Below the pieces are notes generated by a model. The model did not search any database. It was not told the DNA's origin and saw nothing but the letters and a program-made list of their open reading frames with translations. From a bacterium (GTDB lineage Bacteria; Fibrobacterota; Fibrobacteria; UBA11236), in assembly GCA_900299345.1 (NCBI GenBank), contig OMJM01000044.1:62001-126000 (forward strand): a DNA stretch of 64,000 nt, written 5' to 3'. Positions 41,782 to 50,960 of the stretch are shown in pieces. Position 1 is the stretch's first letter. The number at the start of each line of letters is the position of its first letter. A program made the position numbers and the translations under genes.

Positions 41782-44460
41782 TCAAAATTTCCTGAAAAAA
41801 ACTTTTCTCGCTTCCAGTACGATCAACGGAATCAGGCTTAGGCCAATCATAATGCCGGAAGATTTCCAATCCCGCGATTCAACGCGAAGCACCTGCTCGA
41901 ACAATGGAATTTCGTGAACCGCGATCTGCAGCGCCAGGCTCCCGAACACCACTCCCAATAAAAGCCGCAGGCTTCGCCATTTGGATCGCCAGAATGGACG
42001 TTCCTCGGAATAATACGCCAATGCGCGGAACACTTCCGAAAGCACCAAGGTGTCGAAGGCGTCGGCCCGGGCTGCCACGATGTCACCCGAGCGCAACCCG
42101 ATCCAGAAAGCAATAAGTGAGACTCCCGCCGTGAGGCAACCGGTTCCGAGAAGTCCGAGAATGAAGGAGCGATTGGCGAGTTGTTCGCCGTGATTCCTCG
42201 GCTTGCGGCGCATGAGTGAGGCGTCGGCGGGGTCGGCGGCGAGAACGAGCGCAGGCAATCCGTCGGTGACGAGATTGATCCACAACAGATGAACAGGCAG
42301 CAGTGGCAGTGGCCATCCCCATAGCATGGGAAGGATCATCACCAGCAGTTCCCCGGCATTTCCGGCCAGCAGGTATTGCAACGATTTACGGATGTTAAAA
42401 TAAACTCCACGTCCTTCTTCCACGGCCGCGACAATCGAAGCAAAGTTGTCGTCAGCCAGTACCAGATCCGCAGCCTGTTTGGTCACTTCGGTGCCGCCGC
42501 GCCCCATGGCGATACCGATGTCCGAGGCCTTCAATGCCGGGGCGTCATTGACACCGTCGCCGGTCATGGCCGTCACCGCACCATGTGAACGCAGCGCTTT
42601 GACAATACGCAGCTTGTGCCCGGCGGTGACGCGTGCAAATACCGTGGCACGTTGAACGGCTTCGCGCAGTTGTTCCTCAGGCATCGCATCCAGTTCCGAT
42701 CCGGAGATGACTTCCGTTTCATCACGGGCAATTCCCAGTTCGCGCGCCACGGCCAACGCGGTTCTCGGGTGATCGCCGGTAATCATGAGGACGCGGATTC
42801 CCGCTTCATGGCACTGTGCCACCGCGACTGCCGCTTCGGGACGCGGAGCATCCTGGATTCCCGCCAGTCCTGTAAAGACGAGATCGCGCTCCGCTTCGGC
42901 GCGCCCGGGAAGGGGAGATAAACCGTCAAAATCGCGGTAGGCAGATGCAATTACGCGCAATGCCCGTTCCGCCATGCCGGCATTGGCTTCGAGGATCTGG
43001 CGTCGCATTTCTTCAGTCAGCGCTTGTTCACCTTCCGCCGATAACTCTCGGGAACACAAGCCGAGCAGCACATCGGGTGCACCGTTCATCAGCAGCCGGA
43101 TTTTCCCGTCGGGCAGGCGCCGGAAGATACCGTGCCGTTTCGTATCGGAATCAAAGGGATATTCCTGAAGAAAACCGTCCTTTTCGGAAATGCCATGGTA
43201 GGTTCCGATCTTGCGCCCCGACGAAAGCAAAGCGGCCTCCGTGGGGTCCCCGCTCGAGTGCCATGCGCCCTCTTCCTGATAGAGGTCGGCGTTGTTGCAT
43301 CCTACGTGAATCGAGGCCAGATGCCGCAGCCGCCACATCTGTGAATCATCCGGCGCGGCGTCTCGGTGCAGGATTTCACCGGCGGGTTCCAGACCGGCGC
43401 CGGTGAGGCGAAAAACTTCTCCGGCCACATACAGTTCACGCACCGTCATTTCGCCGCGCGTCAGCGTTCCGGTCTTGTCCGTGCAGATGATCTCGGTTGC
43501 TCCCAAGGTTTCCACCGAGGGAAGCCGGCGGATGAGTGCGCGACGGCGCGCCATGCGTTTCACGCCCAGCGCCAGTGCGATGGTGACCACGGCTGTGAGT
43601 CCTTCGGGAACGGCGGCCACGGCAAGGCTGACCGAAGTGAGGAACATCGGCATCGGCCGCAATCCGCGCAGCAATCCGAGCACAAACACCAGCCCCACCA
43701 GAACAAGACACACGCGTAACACCCATTTTCCGAATAGCGTCAATTGTTTTTGAAGCGGCGTGTCGTCGTCCGATTCGGCTTCCAGCATTCCGGCAATGTG
43801 TCCGATTTCGGTGTTCATCCCGGTGGCCGTCACCACGGCGCGTCCGGTTCCCGTCACAACCGAGGTGCCCATGAGCGCGAGATTCATCCGGTCCGCCAGC
43901 GGGGCTTGCGTGTCGAGCAGGATTTCCGCGTCTTTTTCCACCGGCAAGGATTCACCGGTGAGCGCCGCTTCGCGGACGTGCAGATCCGAGACTTGCAGCA
44001 AGCGTGCATCTGCGGCCACTAGGTCGCCGCTTTCCATCAACAGCACGTCGCCAACCACGATCTCCGCGGCGGGTATCAATACGGCGCGTCCATTGCGCAG
44101 CACCCTGGCCGAAGGTGCGGTCATTTTCTTCAAGGCGGCGATGGCCTGTTCGGCGCGATACTCCTGAAAGAATCCGATCACCGCATTCAGAATCACGATG
44201 ATCGAAATCGCCGCCGAATCCACCCATTCCCCGACAGCACCCGAAACCAATGCGGCGGCGAACAGAAGCAACACCAAAGGACTCTTGAATTGTTCCGCCA
44301 GCAATTTCCAGGGACGGATGGGCGCGGCCTCCCGCAATACGTTCGGACCGTTTGCAGTGAGCCGTCGTTGCGCGGTTTCCGAATCCAATCCCCGCAGTGA
44401 ATTGGTCTCGAGTCGGGCGGCGGCCGTGGCGGCGTCGAGAGTATGCCATGCGGTCGTCAT
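41782..44460 (-). CDS. P2-type cation-transporting ATPase (calcium type)
   Basis: The 892-residue P-type ATPase belongs to the PMR1/SERCA-like P2A group. It has an N-terminal cation-ATPase domain (VLREAAPIRPWKLL), TGES, the helix-4 ion motif VAAVPEGLTA, the phosphorylation motif CTDKTGTLT, TGDHPRTA, MTGDGVNDAPAL, and helix 6 LLWINLVTDGLPAL whose Asn and Asp are Ca2+ ligands in this group. It most likely exports Ca2+ (or Mn2+). Monocistronic, between the response regulator and the divergent RNA hydrolase. Confidence 0.9.
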   Translation of the reverse strand: MTTAWHTLDAATAAARLETNSLRGLDSETAQRRLTANGPNVLREAAPIRPWKLLAEQFKSPLVLLLFAAALVSGAVGEWVDSAAISIIVILNAVIGFFQEYRAEQAIAALKKMTAPSARVLRNGRAVLIPAAEIVVGDVLLMESGDLVAADARLLQVSDLHVREAALTGESLPVEKDAEILLDTQAPLADRMNLALMGTSVVTGTGRAVVTATGMNTEIGHIAGMLEAESDDDTPLQKQLTLFGKWVLRVCLVLVGLVFVLGLLRGLRPMPMFLTSVSLAVAAVPEGLTAVVTIALALGVKRMARRRALIRRLPSVETLGATEIICTDKTGTLTRGEMTVRELYVAGEVFRLTGAGLEPAGEILHRDAAPDDSQMWRLRHLASIHVGCNNADLYQEEGAWHSSGDPTEAALLSSGRKIGTYHGISEKDGFLQEYPFDSDTKRHGIFRRLPDGKIRLLMNGAPDVLLGLCSRELSAEGEQALTEEMRRQILEANAGMAERALRVIASAYRDFDGLSPLPGRAEAERDLVFTGLAGIQDAPRPEAAVAVAQCHEAGIRVLMITGDHPRTALAVARELGIARDETEVISGSELDAMPEEQLREAVQRATVFARVTAGHKLRIVKALRSHGAVTAMTGDGVNDAPALKASDIGIAMGRGGTEVTKQAADLVLADDNFASIVAAVEEGRGVYFNIRKSLQYLLAGNAGELLVMILPMLWGWPLPLLPVHLLWINLVTDGLPALVLAADPADASLMRRKPRNHGEQLANRSFILGLLGTGCLTAGVSLIAFWIGLRSGDIVAARADAFDTLVLSEVFRALAYYSEERPFWRSKWRSLRLLLGVVFGSLALQIAVHEIPLFEQVLRVESRDWKSSGIMIGLSLIPLIVLEARKVFFRKF

Positions 44461-44567
44461 GCGAACCTAAGGATAATAGCACGCGGTTCATCTAAGGTGT
44501 CCGGGATTTCCCGTGCCAAAACGTCGCAAGTGATCCTGAGCGAACCTTTCCGAACTACAATTGGACC

Positions 44568-45926
44568 ATGCGGATCGCGTTTCTTGGAGCCACCGGGACG
44601 GTCACGGGTTCCCGATATCTGTTGGAAAAAAGCCGCGGTCGCATGCTGGTGGATTGCGGTCTTTTCCAGGGCCTGAAAACCTTGCGCTTGCGCAACTGGT
44701 CTCCCATTCCCACGGATGCATCCAAACTCAATGCCGTATTGCTGACGCACGCACACCTCGATCACAGCGGATATCTCCCACGGCTGGTTCGAGAAGGTTT
44801 TCAGGGAACAATCTTCGGCACTGAACCCACGTTGGAGATCGCCCGCATCCTTCTGTTGGATTCGGCAAAATTGATGGAGGAAGATGCTGATCATGCCCGG
44901 CGACATGGGTATTCCAAGCACAAGAAACCAGTGCCTCTTTATACTCAAAGAGACGCCGAACTTTGCTTCCGGAGGTTTTCCCCGTTGCGATGGGGAGATT
45001 CGCAGCGTCTCCCCGGCGGATTCGAAATCGAAATCCGGCGGGCAGGACACATCCTCGGCGCATCCAGTGTCAGTGTACGATCCGGAAACATTCGCGTTGC
45101 ATTTTCCGGCGATCTAGGACGCACCGGCGATCCGCTCCTGCCGGATCCGGAACCACCGCCCGCTTCCGATTATGTCGTGATCGAGTCCACGTACGGGAAC
45201 CGCGTACATCCCGCCGCTAATCCCATGGGCCAGTTGGAACAACACATTCTCGCCGTCAACGCGCGCGGCGGAAAGGTGATCATCCCGGCCTTTGCAGTGG
45301 GTCGTACACAGTACATCCTGTATTGCCTTAGCGAACTTCGGAAACAAAAGCGCATTCCCGATCTGCCGGTGTTCGTGGACAGCCCAATGGCATCTAAAGT
45401 CACGGGGCTGTATGCGCGACACGCGAGTGAACATTGCTGGGATGCGCAGGCCTGCGAAAGGATTTTTGCCAGCGCGCATTACGTGGAGGATCGCGAAGAA
45501 TCGATGCGGTTGACGCAACGGGAGGGTTCTTGCGTCATTCTGAGCGCGTCGGGGATGGCCACCGGCGGCCGTGTGTTGAATCATTTGCAGGCCTGCGCGG
45601 GTGATGCCCGAAACTTGATTCTGTTCTCGGGATACCAAGCTGCGGGGACACGCGGAAGCGATCTCGTATCGGGACGCAAGGAAATCAAAATTCACGGGGA
45701 GTATGTTGAGGTCCGGTGCGAGGTTGCCCAGCTTGAAAGCGCTTCAGCGCATGCCGATGCCCCGGGGTTGCTTGCCTGGCTTGGGAAGATTCCCTCCCCG
45801 CCACGCCGCGTTTTCGTGACGCATGGCGAACCTTCCGCAGCGGATGCGTTGCGCCGGCAGATTGTGGACAAATTGGGATTCGACGCAGTAACACCGGAAT
45901 ACGGTGACAAAGTGGAGTTAGGGTAA
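44568..45926 (+). CDS. Beta-CASP metallo-beta-lactamase-fold RNA hydrolase
   Basis: The 452-residue protein has the MBL zinc motif LLTHAHLDHSGYLP near 58-71, further His/Asp ligands (SGDLGR), the beta-CASP motif A/B region VIIPAFAVGRTQ, VDSPMA and a C-terminal RMMBL domain (SAHADAPGLLAWL ... VTHGE). This is the YsH1/CPSF-like prokaryotic family of RNA-processing nucleases. Cytoplasmic. Its start is 107 bp from the divergent Ca2+-ATPase start. Specific RNA target unknown. Confidence 0.88.
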   Translation: MRIAFLGATGTVTGSRYLLEKSRGRMLVDCGLFQGLKTLRLRNWSPIPTDASKLNAVLLTHAHLDHSGYLPRLVREGFQGTIFGTEPTLEIARILLLDSAKLMEEDADHARRHGYSKHKKPVPLYTQRDAELCFRRFSPLRWGDSQRLPGGFEIEIRRAGHILGASSVSVRSGNIRVAFSGDLGRTGDPLLPDPEPPPASDYVVIESTYGNRVHPAANPMGQLEQHILAVNARGGKVIIPAFAVGRTQYILYCLSELRKQKRIPDLPVFVDSPMASKVTGLYARHASEHCWDAQACERIFASAHYVEDREESMRLTQREGSCVILSASGMATGGRVLNHLQACAGDARNLILFSGYQAAGTRGSDLVSGRKEIKIHGEYVEVRCEVAQLESASAHADAPGLLAWLGKIPSPPRRVFVTHGEPSAADALRRQIVDKLGFDAVTPEYGDKVELG

Positions 45927-45967
45927 TTCTACTTGCATCGTATTACGAGAATGTGTTGCTCTCTCAA

Positions 45968-46227
45968 CTAATTCTGCGAGAAATTTGATTCGGATAGAAT
46001 CGCGCCGCCATGGTCAGTGATGATTTTTCGTGAGAGGGAGAGGTCCGGCCCTGTTCCGGCCTGCTCTTCCTTGGTTATGAAGAAAGGTTCGAAGATTTTA
46101 TCGAGATGATGCTCGGGAATCCCCCGGCGTTGTCTTCAAACAGGATGTCCAGAAAACCGACCGACGTTTTTCCGGCAGAGATGCGGATGTACTTCTTCCC
46201 CTCCCGATCCGTATTCGAAGCATGCAT
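45968..46227 (-). pseudogene. Remnant of a histidine kinase HATPase domain
   Basis: The 335-bp space between 45926 and 46263 carries a decayed kinase tail. On the minus strand, with one frame correction at the five-C run 46121-46125, it reads REGKKYIRISAG, DILFEDNAGG, IPEHHLDKIFEPFF, ITKEEQAGTG and LSLSRKIITDHGGAIL, then stops at 45968. It lines up with the last 90 residues of the kinase at 39037-40218 (IIFEDNAGGISSEHLEQIFEPFFTTKEG) but is clearly diverged. No PAS or H-box region is present, so it is non-functional. Confidence 0.7.
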
Positions 46228-46262
46228 CTTTATTTTCGATCATACGCTATGGGGCTGTTTTC

Positions 46263-47033
46263 TCATTTTTTGGCATATGCCAGAACGGGCCTACCGTTTT
46301 CAAAGCGTGTAAAGATCGCGAATCTTTTTTCCATTTTCAGTGCGCGCGAAAACAAATAACGCGTCTCAATACTGTTGTGGCGGGAGAGTAGTTTTTCGAA
46401 CTGATCCAGTTCCATGCGAAGCTCGTTGGCGATCGAAATCAAAGGTTCTTGAATGTGATGTGCGCGGATCTTATCGAAAATGTTTGCCACAGTTTTCTTG
46501 AGATGGTCTTCGAGGATATTCAGATCTTCGGTCGCGAAGGTTTCCAGGGCAATCTCGCTGAGAAGCGACTGCGCGTGCGGGTCGCACAGAAACGCCTCGA
46601 GGCGGAGGATATGGGGAAAGATCCGGTTTTCCTCCTCGCGCATGTGGGCGAGGAACACCTTTTTGAAGGAGAGGAACGCCCGGTGGACATGTTGCAGCCA
46701 GAAAGCATCCGGATAAATGGGAAGCCCTTCTCTTTCGAGCAGGTGGAGGATGTTGCTCAGGTGTTTTGTCCGAAATTCCCGATGCTGCGCCGTTAGATGA
46801 TCCATGATGAGGTAGAGCGGTTCCTTGGCCCAATCTGAATCTTCAGGCGGAACCGGCAAATCTTGTACCTGACGTATCCAGGACGCGGTGTCAAGACCAG
46901 ATATCCGGCAAAACTCTTCCAAAGGAAGGTCCAATTGATGCCAGAATTTCAATCCAGAGGCGTTGAGCAACCCGACAGCGGCGGGCCGTATCCTCAGCAG
47001 GTGAGATAGGGGGATTTTTTCCGTTAATTCCAT
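46263..47033 (-). CDS. Hemerythrin-domain iron-sulfur repair protein (RIC/YtfE/ScdA-like)
   Basis: RIC proteins bind a non-haem di-iron centre and restore Fe-S clusters damaged by NO or peroxide. The 256-residue product has a DUF542-like N-terminal domain (about 15-60) and a hemerythrin-like four-helix domain with likely ligands H79/H84, H130 with E133/E134 in HMREEENRIFPH, H177 and H219. The N-terminal CCGG motif usual in ScdA/YtfE is absent: the corresponding stretch reads GLKFWHQL. Its presence near nos and nnrS fits NO exposure. The iron ligands are assigned by pattern only. Confidence 0.75.
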   Translation of the reverse strand: MELTEKIPLSHLLRIRPAAVGLLNASGLKFWHQLDLPLEEFCRISGLDTASWIRQVQDLPVPPEDSDWAKEPLYLIMDHLTAQHREFRTKHLSNILHLLEREGLPIYPDAFWLQHVHRAFLSFKKVFLAHMREEENRIFPHILRLEAFLCDPHAQSLLSEIALETFATEDLNILEDHLKKTVANIFDKIRAHHIQEPLISIANELRMELDQFEKLLSRHNSIETRYLFSRALKMEKRFAIFTRFENGRPVLAYAKK

Positions 47034-47274
47034 GTCATGTGTTTATGCAAGATCCGTGCCGTACTGGATGCCCTTAAGACACCGCTCATTCGAACCCACT
47101 CTCCGTTGAGGAAGGCTGTTGCTCGCTTTCTGACAAAGTCTTTTGCAAGAGTGGCAAAAAAAGGTGTCTCGACATTGCCTGTTTTCGGGTTTCTTCCTCA
47201 TGTCAGCAAGGGGAGGGACGGTATGGGTTTTGCTCCGGAATACCATCATTCAGTCCACTTGCAAGGGAGGTCAA

Positions 47275-48330
47275 TTGGTCAGGATTAATATCACGGGATT
47301 GCTGGGAGATGAATCCGAATATCTTCTGAACCATGCATGTCGGACTTTCCCAAAGGAAAAACTCCACGTTCCTGGACCCGATTTCGTGGACCGGATTTTT
47401 TGTCAGTCAGACCGTCCCAATCCGGTGCTGAGGAGTCTGCAGTCCCTTTTCAATCATGGTCGATTGGGGGGTACGGGTTACCTTTCGATTCTTCCCGTAG
47501 ATCAAGGCATCGAACACTCGGCGGGTGCCTCCTTTGCTCCCAATCCCGCTTATTTCGACCCGGAAAATCTGGCGCGACTTGCCATGGATGGCGGCTGCAA
47601 CGCCTTCGCCTCAACATTGGGTGCGATGGGGATCGTGGCAAGGAAGTATGCCCACAAGATCCCCTTCATCGTAAAGCTCAATCACAACGAGCTATTGAGC
47701 TATCCAAATCGCAGCGATCAAATTTTTTTCGGTCAAGTGCGTCAGGCATGGGACTTGGGCGCAGCCGCTGTCGGTGCTACGGTTTATTTCGGTTCTCCTG
47801 AAAGTTCCCGACAGATTCATGAAGTTTCCCATGCGTTCCGAGAAGCGCACCAGCTTGGAATGGCGACGGTATTGTGGGCCTACCTGCGCAATCCGGCTTT
47901 CAAAACCTCGGAGACCGATTATCATCTCTCCGCCGACCTCACGGGACAGGCCAATCATCTGGCCGTGACGCTTGAAGCCGACATTGTCAAGCAAAAACAG
48001 GCGGAGAACAACGGTGGTTACCTAGCTCTGCAACATGGAAAGACCAGCCCCAAGGTCTACGAAGAACTGACTTCCTCCCACCCCGTCGATCTAGTTCGTT
48101 ACCAGGTTCTCTCCAGTTATTCGGGCCGGATAGGACTGATCAACTCCGGCGGCGCTTCGGGTCATGATGATTTGCGCCAAGCGGTTCGAACGGCGGTTAT
48201 CAATAAACGCGCCGGTGGCATGGGAATGATTTCCGGGCGGAAGGCTTTTCAAAAGTCTTTCAAGGAAGGAGTCGACTTGTTGAATGCCATTCAGGATGTG
48301 TATCTGGATAAGACCGTCACCTTGGCCTAA
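47275..48330 (+). CDS. fbaB: Class I fructose-bisphosphate aldolase, FbaB/DhnA family
   Basis: This enzyme cleaves fructose 1,6-bisphosphate (or runs in reverse in gluconeogenesis) through a Schiff base. The product from TTG 47275 is 351 residues, close to E. coli FbaB (350), and shows [12 protein letters not shown] near 74-84, VKLNHNE near 133-139 and the Schiff-base lysine K239 in [14 protein letters not shown] lies at good spacing before the TTG; the longer open frame back to 47143 adds an unlikely leader. The 240 bp between this gene and the divergent hemerythrin gene holds no other gene I can support. Confidence 0.9.
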   Translation: MVRINITGLLGDESEYLLNHACRTFPKEKLHVPGPDFVDRIFCQSDRPNPVLRSLQSLFNHGRLGGTGYLSILPVDQGIEHSAGASFAPNPAYFDPENLARLAMDGGCNAFASTLGAMGIVARKYAHKIPFIVKLNHNELLSYPNRSDQIFFGQVRQAWDLGAAAVGATVYFGSPESSRQIHEVSHAFREAHQLGMATVLWAYLRNPAFKTSETDYHLSADLTGQANHLAVTLEADIVKQKQAENNGGYLALQHGKTSPKVYEELTSSHPVDLVRYQVLSSYSGRIGLINSGGASGHDDLRQAVRTAVINKRAGGMGMISGRKAFQKSFKEGVDLLNAIQDVYLDKTVTLA

Positions 48331-48452
48331 TCGGTATGTCGGTGCAGTTCAAAGCTTTCCAGTTCATCTTTTTGAATTGTGATTATGCATGACGTGACAC
48401 TTATATGTGTTTTCCGTGTGTTCTACGGGATAGAAACAATGGCAAGGCAGGT

Positions 48453-48529
48453 TGGTGCACTCTGAGGGACTCGAACCCCCAACCCAGAGCTTCGAAGGCT
48501 CGTACTCTATCCAGTTGAGCTAAGAGTGC
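48453..48529 (-). tRNA. tRNA-Arg (anticodon TCG), CCA encoded
   Basis: The reverse strand folds as a full cloverleaf: acceptor GCACTCT/AGAGTGC, D-arm GCTC..GAGT, anticodon stem GAGC/GCTC with loop CTTCGAA giving anticodon TCG (reads CGA), variable loop GGGTT, T-arm GGGGG/CCCTC with loop TTCGAGT, discriminator A and an encoded CCA. The top pair of the anticodon stem (27-43) is a C-T mismatch. Confidence 0.93.
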
Positions 48530-48543
48530 ATGGGGGAGGAAAA

Positions 48544-49647
48544 CTAATTCCCCCGCTGCAACCCCGGAAACAGGCCGATGCTGGGAATTCCGCGATAATA
48601 TTTCTGTAAACGAATCAGTGTACCGGTGGAATCGTAGAATCGGCGATCACCGTGCAGTTCCCCGTTCACGTATTCCGCGGATTCACGCAATTTGCCTTGA
48701 CTATCCCACATTTTCCACATGCCGGATTTTTTCCCATCGAGGAAGATTCCTTCCGCCTGCAGTTTTCCATTCGCGTGCCATCGTTTCAATGCCAGCGGTT
48801 TTCCATTCTTGAAGGATTTGATTTCCAAAACGCGGCCCGTTGAATCGTAGCGGGTCTTGGTTCCCGTACCGAGGCGGAAAAATCCGCGCTCGATGACACG
48901 TCCCGTGCTGTCCCAAGCCAGGGAGCTGTCATCTGGCAATCCGTGGTGAAAAGAGCGATGTGCCGCGGGAAGTGCGTTGGGGTGGAATTGCTGCCACAGT
49001 GAATCCTGTTCTCCGATGCTGTCGTAGAATCCGCGAGTCAACGTCTTGCCGTCCGGATCTTTTTCAACGTAAGGCCCGACATGTTTCCCGTTCCGGCAGG
49101 CGTAATCTTCCTTCAACGAATCATTGCCGTAAAAACTTCGAAAGTGGCCTGAGGCGTTGGACTCGAAACACGAGTTGCGCAAGATCTCCGTGCCCGCGGG
49201 ATTCCATTCGATCCACTCACCGGTTTGTTGGCCGTTCGCGTAGGTGCCGCGTCGACGCGGGTTGGAGTTTTCCCAGAACTCCGTCCACAAACCTTCTTTC
49301 TGGCCGTGGAGGAAGGCGCCCTTCGCCGCCACGGTATAGGCGTTGTAGTAATACTCCCACTTGCCTTCGGAATTCCCCGTCGTGTAATTCCCGCGCGCCT
49401 TGAGATCGCCGTTGGGCCAGAAGTCCTTGAATTCACCGTCGACATCGCCGTTGCGGAAATGGGTTTCAGTTTCGATCTTGCCGTTGGCGAAGTACGCGAT
49501 TTCACGGCGGAGATGCAGCGAATCCTTCGGGCCGAACCATCCGTACTCGCGGACGAGCTTGGGTTTGTTTTCGAGGTAGGTTTCGACGGTTTCCCTGCGG
49601 CCGCACGCGGCAAGCAGGAGCGACCCGATCAGAACAAGCGCACGCAC
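48544..49647 (-). CDS. MORN-type (YwqK-like) repeat lipoprotein
   Basis: The 367-residue product starts with a lipobox LLLAAC (C15) and then carries about ten MORN_2-type repeats of 20-25 residues with the pattern Y-x-NG-x-x-x-G-x-W-x-x-x-x-xNG, for example FWPNGDLKARGNYTTGNSEGKWEYYY, broken by charged segments (only part of the array shown in the motif). Such repeats are common in envelope proteins of FCB bacteria. It overlaps the upstream FAD oxidoreductase gene by 19 bp, so it is co-transcribed with the lipid genes. Its role in that unit is unknown. Confidence 0.75.
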   Translation of the reverse strand: MRALVLIGSLLLAACGRRETVETYLENKPKLVREYGWFGPKDSLHLRREIAYFANGKIETETHFRNGDVDGEFKDFWPNGDLKARGNYTTGNSEGKWEYYYNAYTVAAKGAFLHGQKEGLWTEFWENSNPRRRGTYANGQQTGEWIEWNPAGTEILRNSCFESNASGHFRSFYGNDSLKEDYACRNGKHVGPYVEKDPDGKTLTRGFYDSIGEQDSLWQQFHPNALPAAHRSFHHGLPDDSSLAWDSTGRVIERGFFRLGTGTKTRYDSTGRVLEIKSFKNGKPLALKRWHANGKLQAEGIFLDGKKSGMWKMWDSQGKLRESAEYVNGELHGDRRFYDSTGTLIRLQKYYRGIPSIGLFPGLQRGN

Positions 49648-50960
49648 TTTTGATACAGATCCTTGAGCCGTGAGCCCGGATCGTACTTGGCTTTGAGGCG
49701 GTGGTAGGTGTCCCCATTGTAGCGTCTCCAGAATTCCTCTTCGCCGAGGAAGGTGGAGGAATACAGCATCTTCACACCACCGAGTTCAAAACACTTCGCA
49801 TCCAGGATGCGCGTGTAGTGCTGATCTTCCCTGCCTACGGGGCGTTTCACCTTGCAGTAGCAACCGAGATTGAAATACAGCGTCTCGGGGCGAATCGGGT
49901 ACAGGGACGGAGCGCGCGGCGTGCGGATGGCCACGGCAAGCCACGGGACTCCGTCAAGATCAACGTTGTCGAGCGCAAAGCGGAGCATTTCTCCGGCGCG
50001 ATCCCAAGGCACTTCCCAATCCTGGATCAGAAAGTCGCGTCCATCATCGCCCTTCCACGGCAGACTGTTTTCAAAATCCATGAACCGCTTGTAGAATCCT
50101 GAATGACGCATCGAAGAAGGCGCATATCGGCGGAGCAGGCGATAGGGAAGGCTTTCGGGAAGATTCCAGAACCATTCCGGATCGTAGCGGAAGAGATAAT
50201 CCTTGGCCGTCAGGTACACGTCCGGTTTTTCCGCCAGCAGTTTGTAGAAGACGTTTTTCCGCAGGATGTCATCCACGTGCGGCACTTGCTCCACGTAGCG
50301 TGCCACGGTGAGCATCAACCGGTCGGGGTCGTACATGAGGGCTTCGACGAAATCCACATCCGACTGTTCCGTGGCCGCGCGCATGGCGTCCAGAAATGCC
50401 TCGGGATTGCGGTGGGTTGTGGTGCGCAGATGCACGAACGGCATGGCGCGCATGAGCCGGATCTTCGCGCGAAGCACATAACCCAGCGAGCCGTAGGAGT
50501 TGCCGAGGGCGCGGAACAAATCCGCGTGCTCATTATCCGCGGTGCAGGTGACGATGCGGCCATCGCCGAGCAACACTTCAGCTTCGACGAGGCTGTCGTG
50601 TACGAAGCCGTGGAGATGACAATTCGATTCGATGCCGATGCCCACGGTCGCGCCCCCCAGCGTGATATGCTTGAGTTCCGGAGTGATGAGGGGGGCAAAG
50701 CCCCGCGGCAAGGTGGTGTCCGCAATGGACTCGAACGTGGCCAGTCCTTCCACGTCGAGAATGCGATTGGCGGTATCCAGATTCAGGACGTGATTGAATC
50801 CGCTCAGATCGAGCGAACGGCTACGCTTCTGGCGCGGCGCGTAGCGAAACAGATTGGAGGAGGTGCGTTTGCGCAGGGAGAATTGACCGCCAAGCGCCGC
50901 GATGCCTGCCAGCAACGCGGCTTTGCGCTTCTCGTATTCGACCGGATTGGAAAGGGACAT
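49629..50960 (-). CDS. FAD-binding oxidoreductase (DHCR24/TmsA-like)
   Basis: The 443-residue protein has an N-terminal PCMH/FAD_binding_4 domain (LNLDTANRILDVEGLATFESI, LGGATVGIGIESNCH, VLLGDGRIVTCT, GSYGSLGYVLRAKI) and a C-terminal substrate domain. It starts directly after the stop of cfa, so it should act on the same lipids. In actinobacteria a related FAD enzyme (TmsA) reduces the 10-methylene acyl chain made by a Cfa-like methyltransferase (TmsB) to a 10-methyl chain. That role here is inference; other desaturase or reductase reactions are possible. No signal peptide. Confidence 0.7.
   Translation of the reverse strand: MSLSNPVEYEKRKAALLAGIAALGGQFSLRKRTSSNLFRYAPRQKRSRSLDLSGFNHVLNLDTANRILDVEGLATFESIADTTLPRGFAPLITPELKHITLGGATVGIGIESNCHLHGFVHDSLVEAEVLLGDGRIVTCTADNEHADLFRALGNSYGSLGYVLRAKIRLMRAMPFVHLRTTTHRNPEAFLDAMRAATEQSDVDFVEALMYDPDRLMLTVARYVEQVPHVDDILRKNVFYKLLAEKPDVYLTAKDYLFRYDPEWFWNLPESLPYRLLRRYAPSSMRHSGFYKRFMDFENSLPWKGDDGRDFLIQDWEVPWDRAGEMLRFALDNVDLDGVPWLAVAIRTPRAPSLYPIRPETLYFNLGCYCKVKRPVGREDQHYTRILDAKCFELGGVKMLYSSTFLGEEEFWRRYNGDTYHRLKAKYDPGSRLKDLYQKCVRLF

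Noticed and set aside
47034-47274. N-terminal extension of the aldolase frame back to 47143
   Set aside because: The leader has no similarity to FbaB, and GGGAGG sits just before the TTG at 47275, which gives the usual length.
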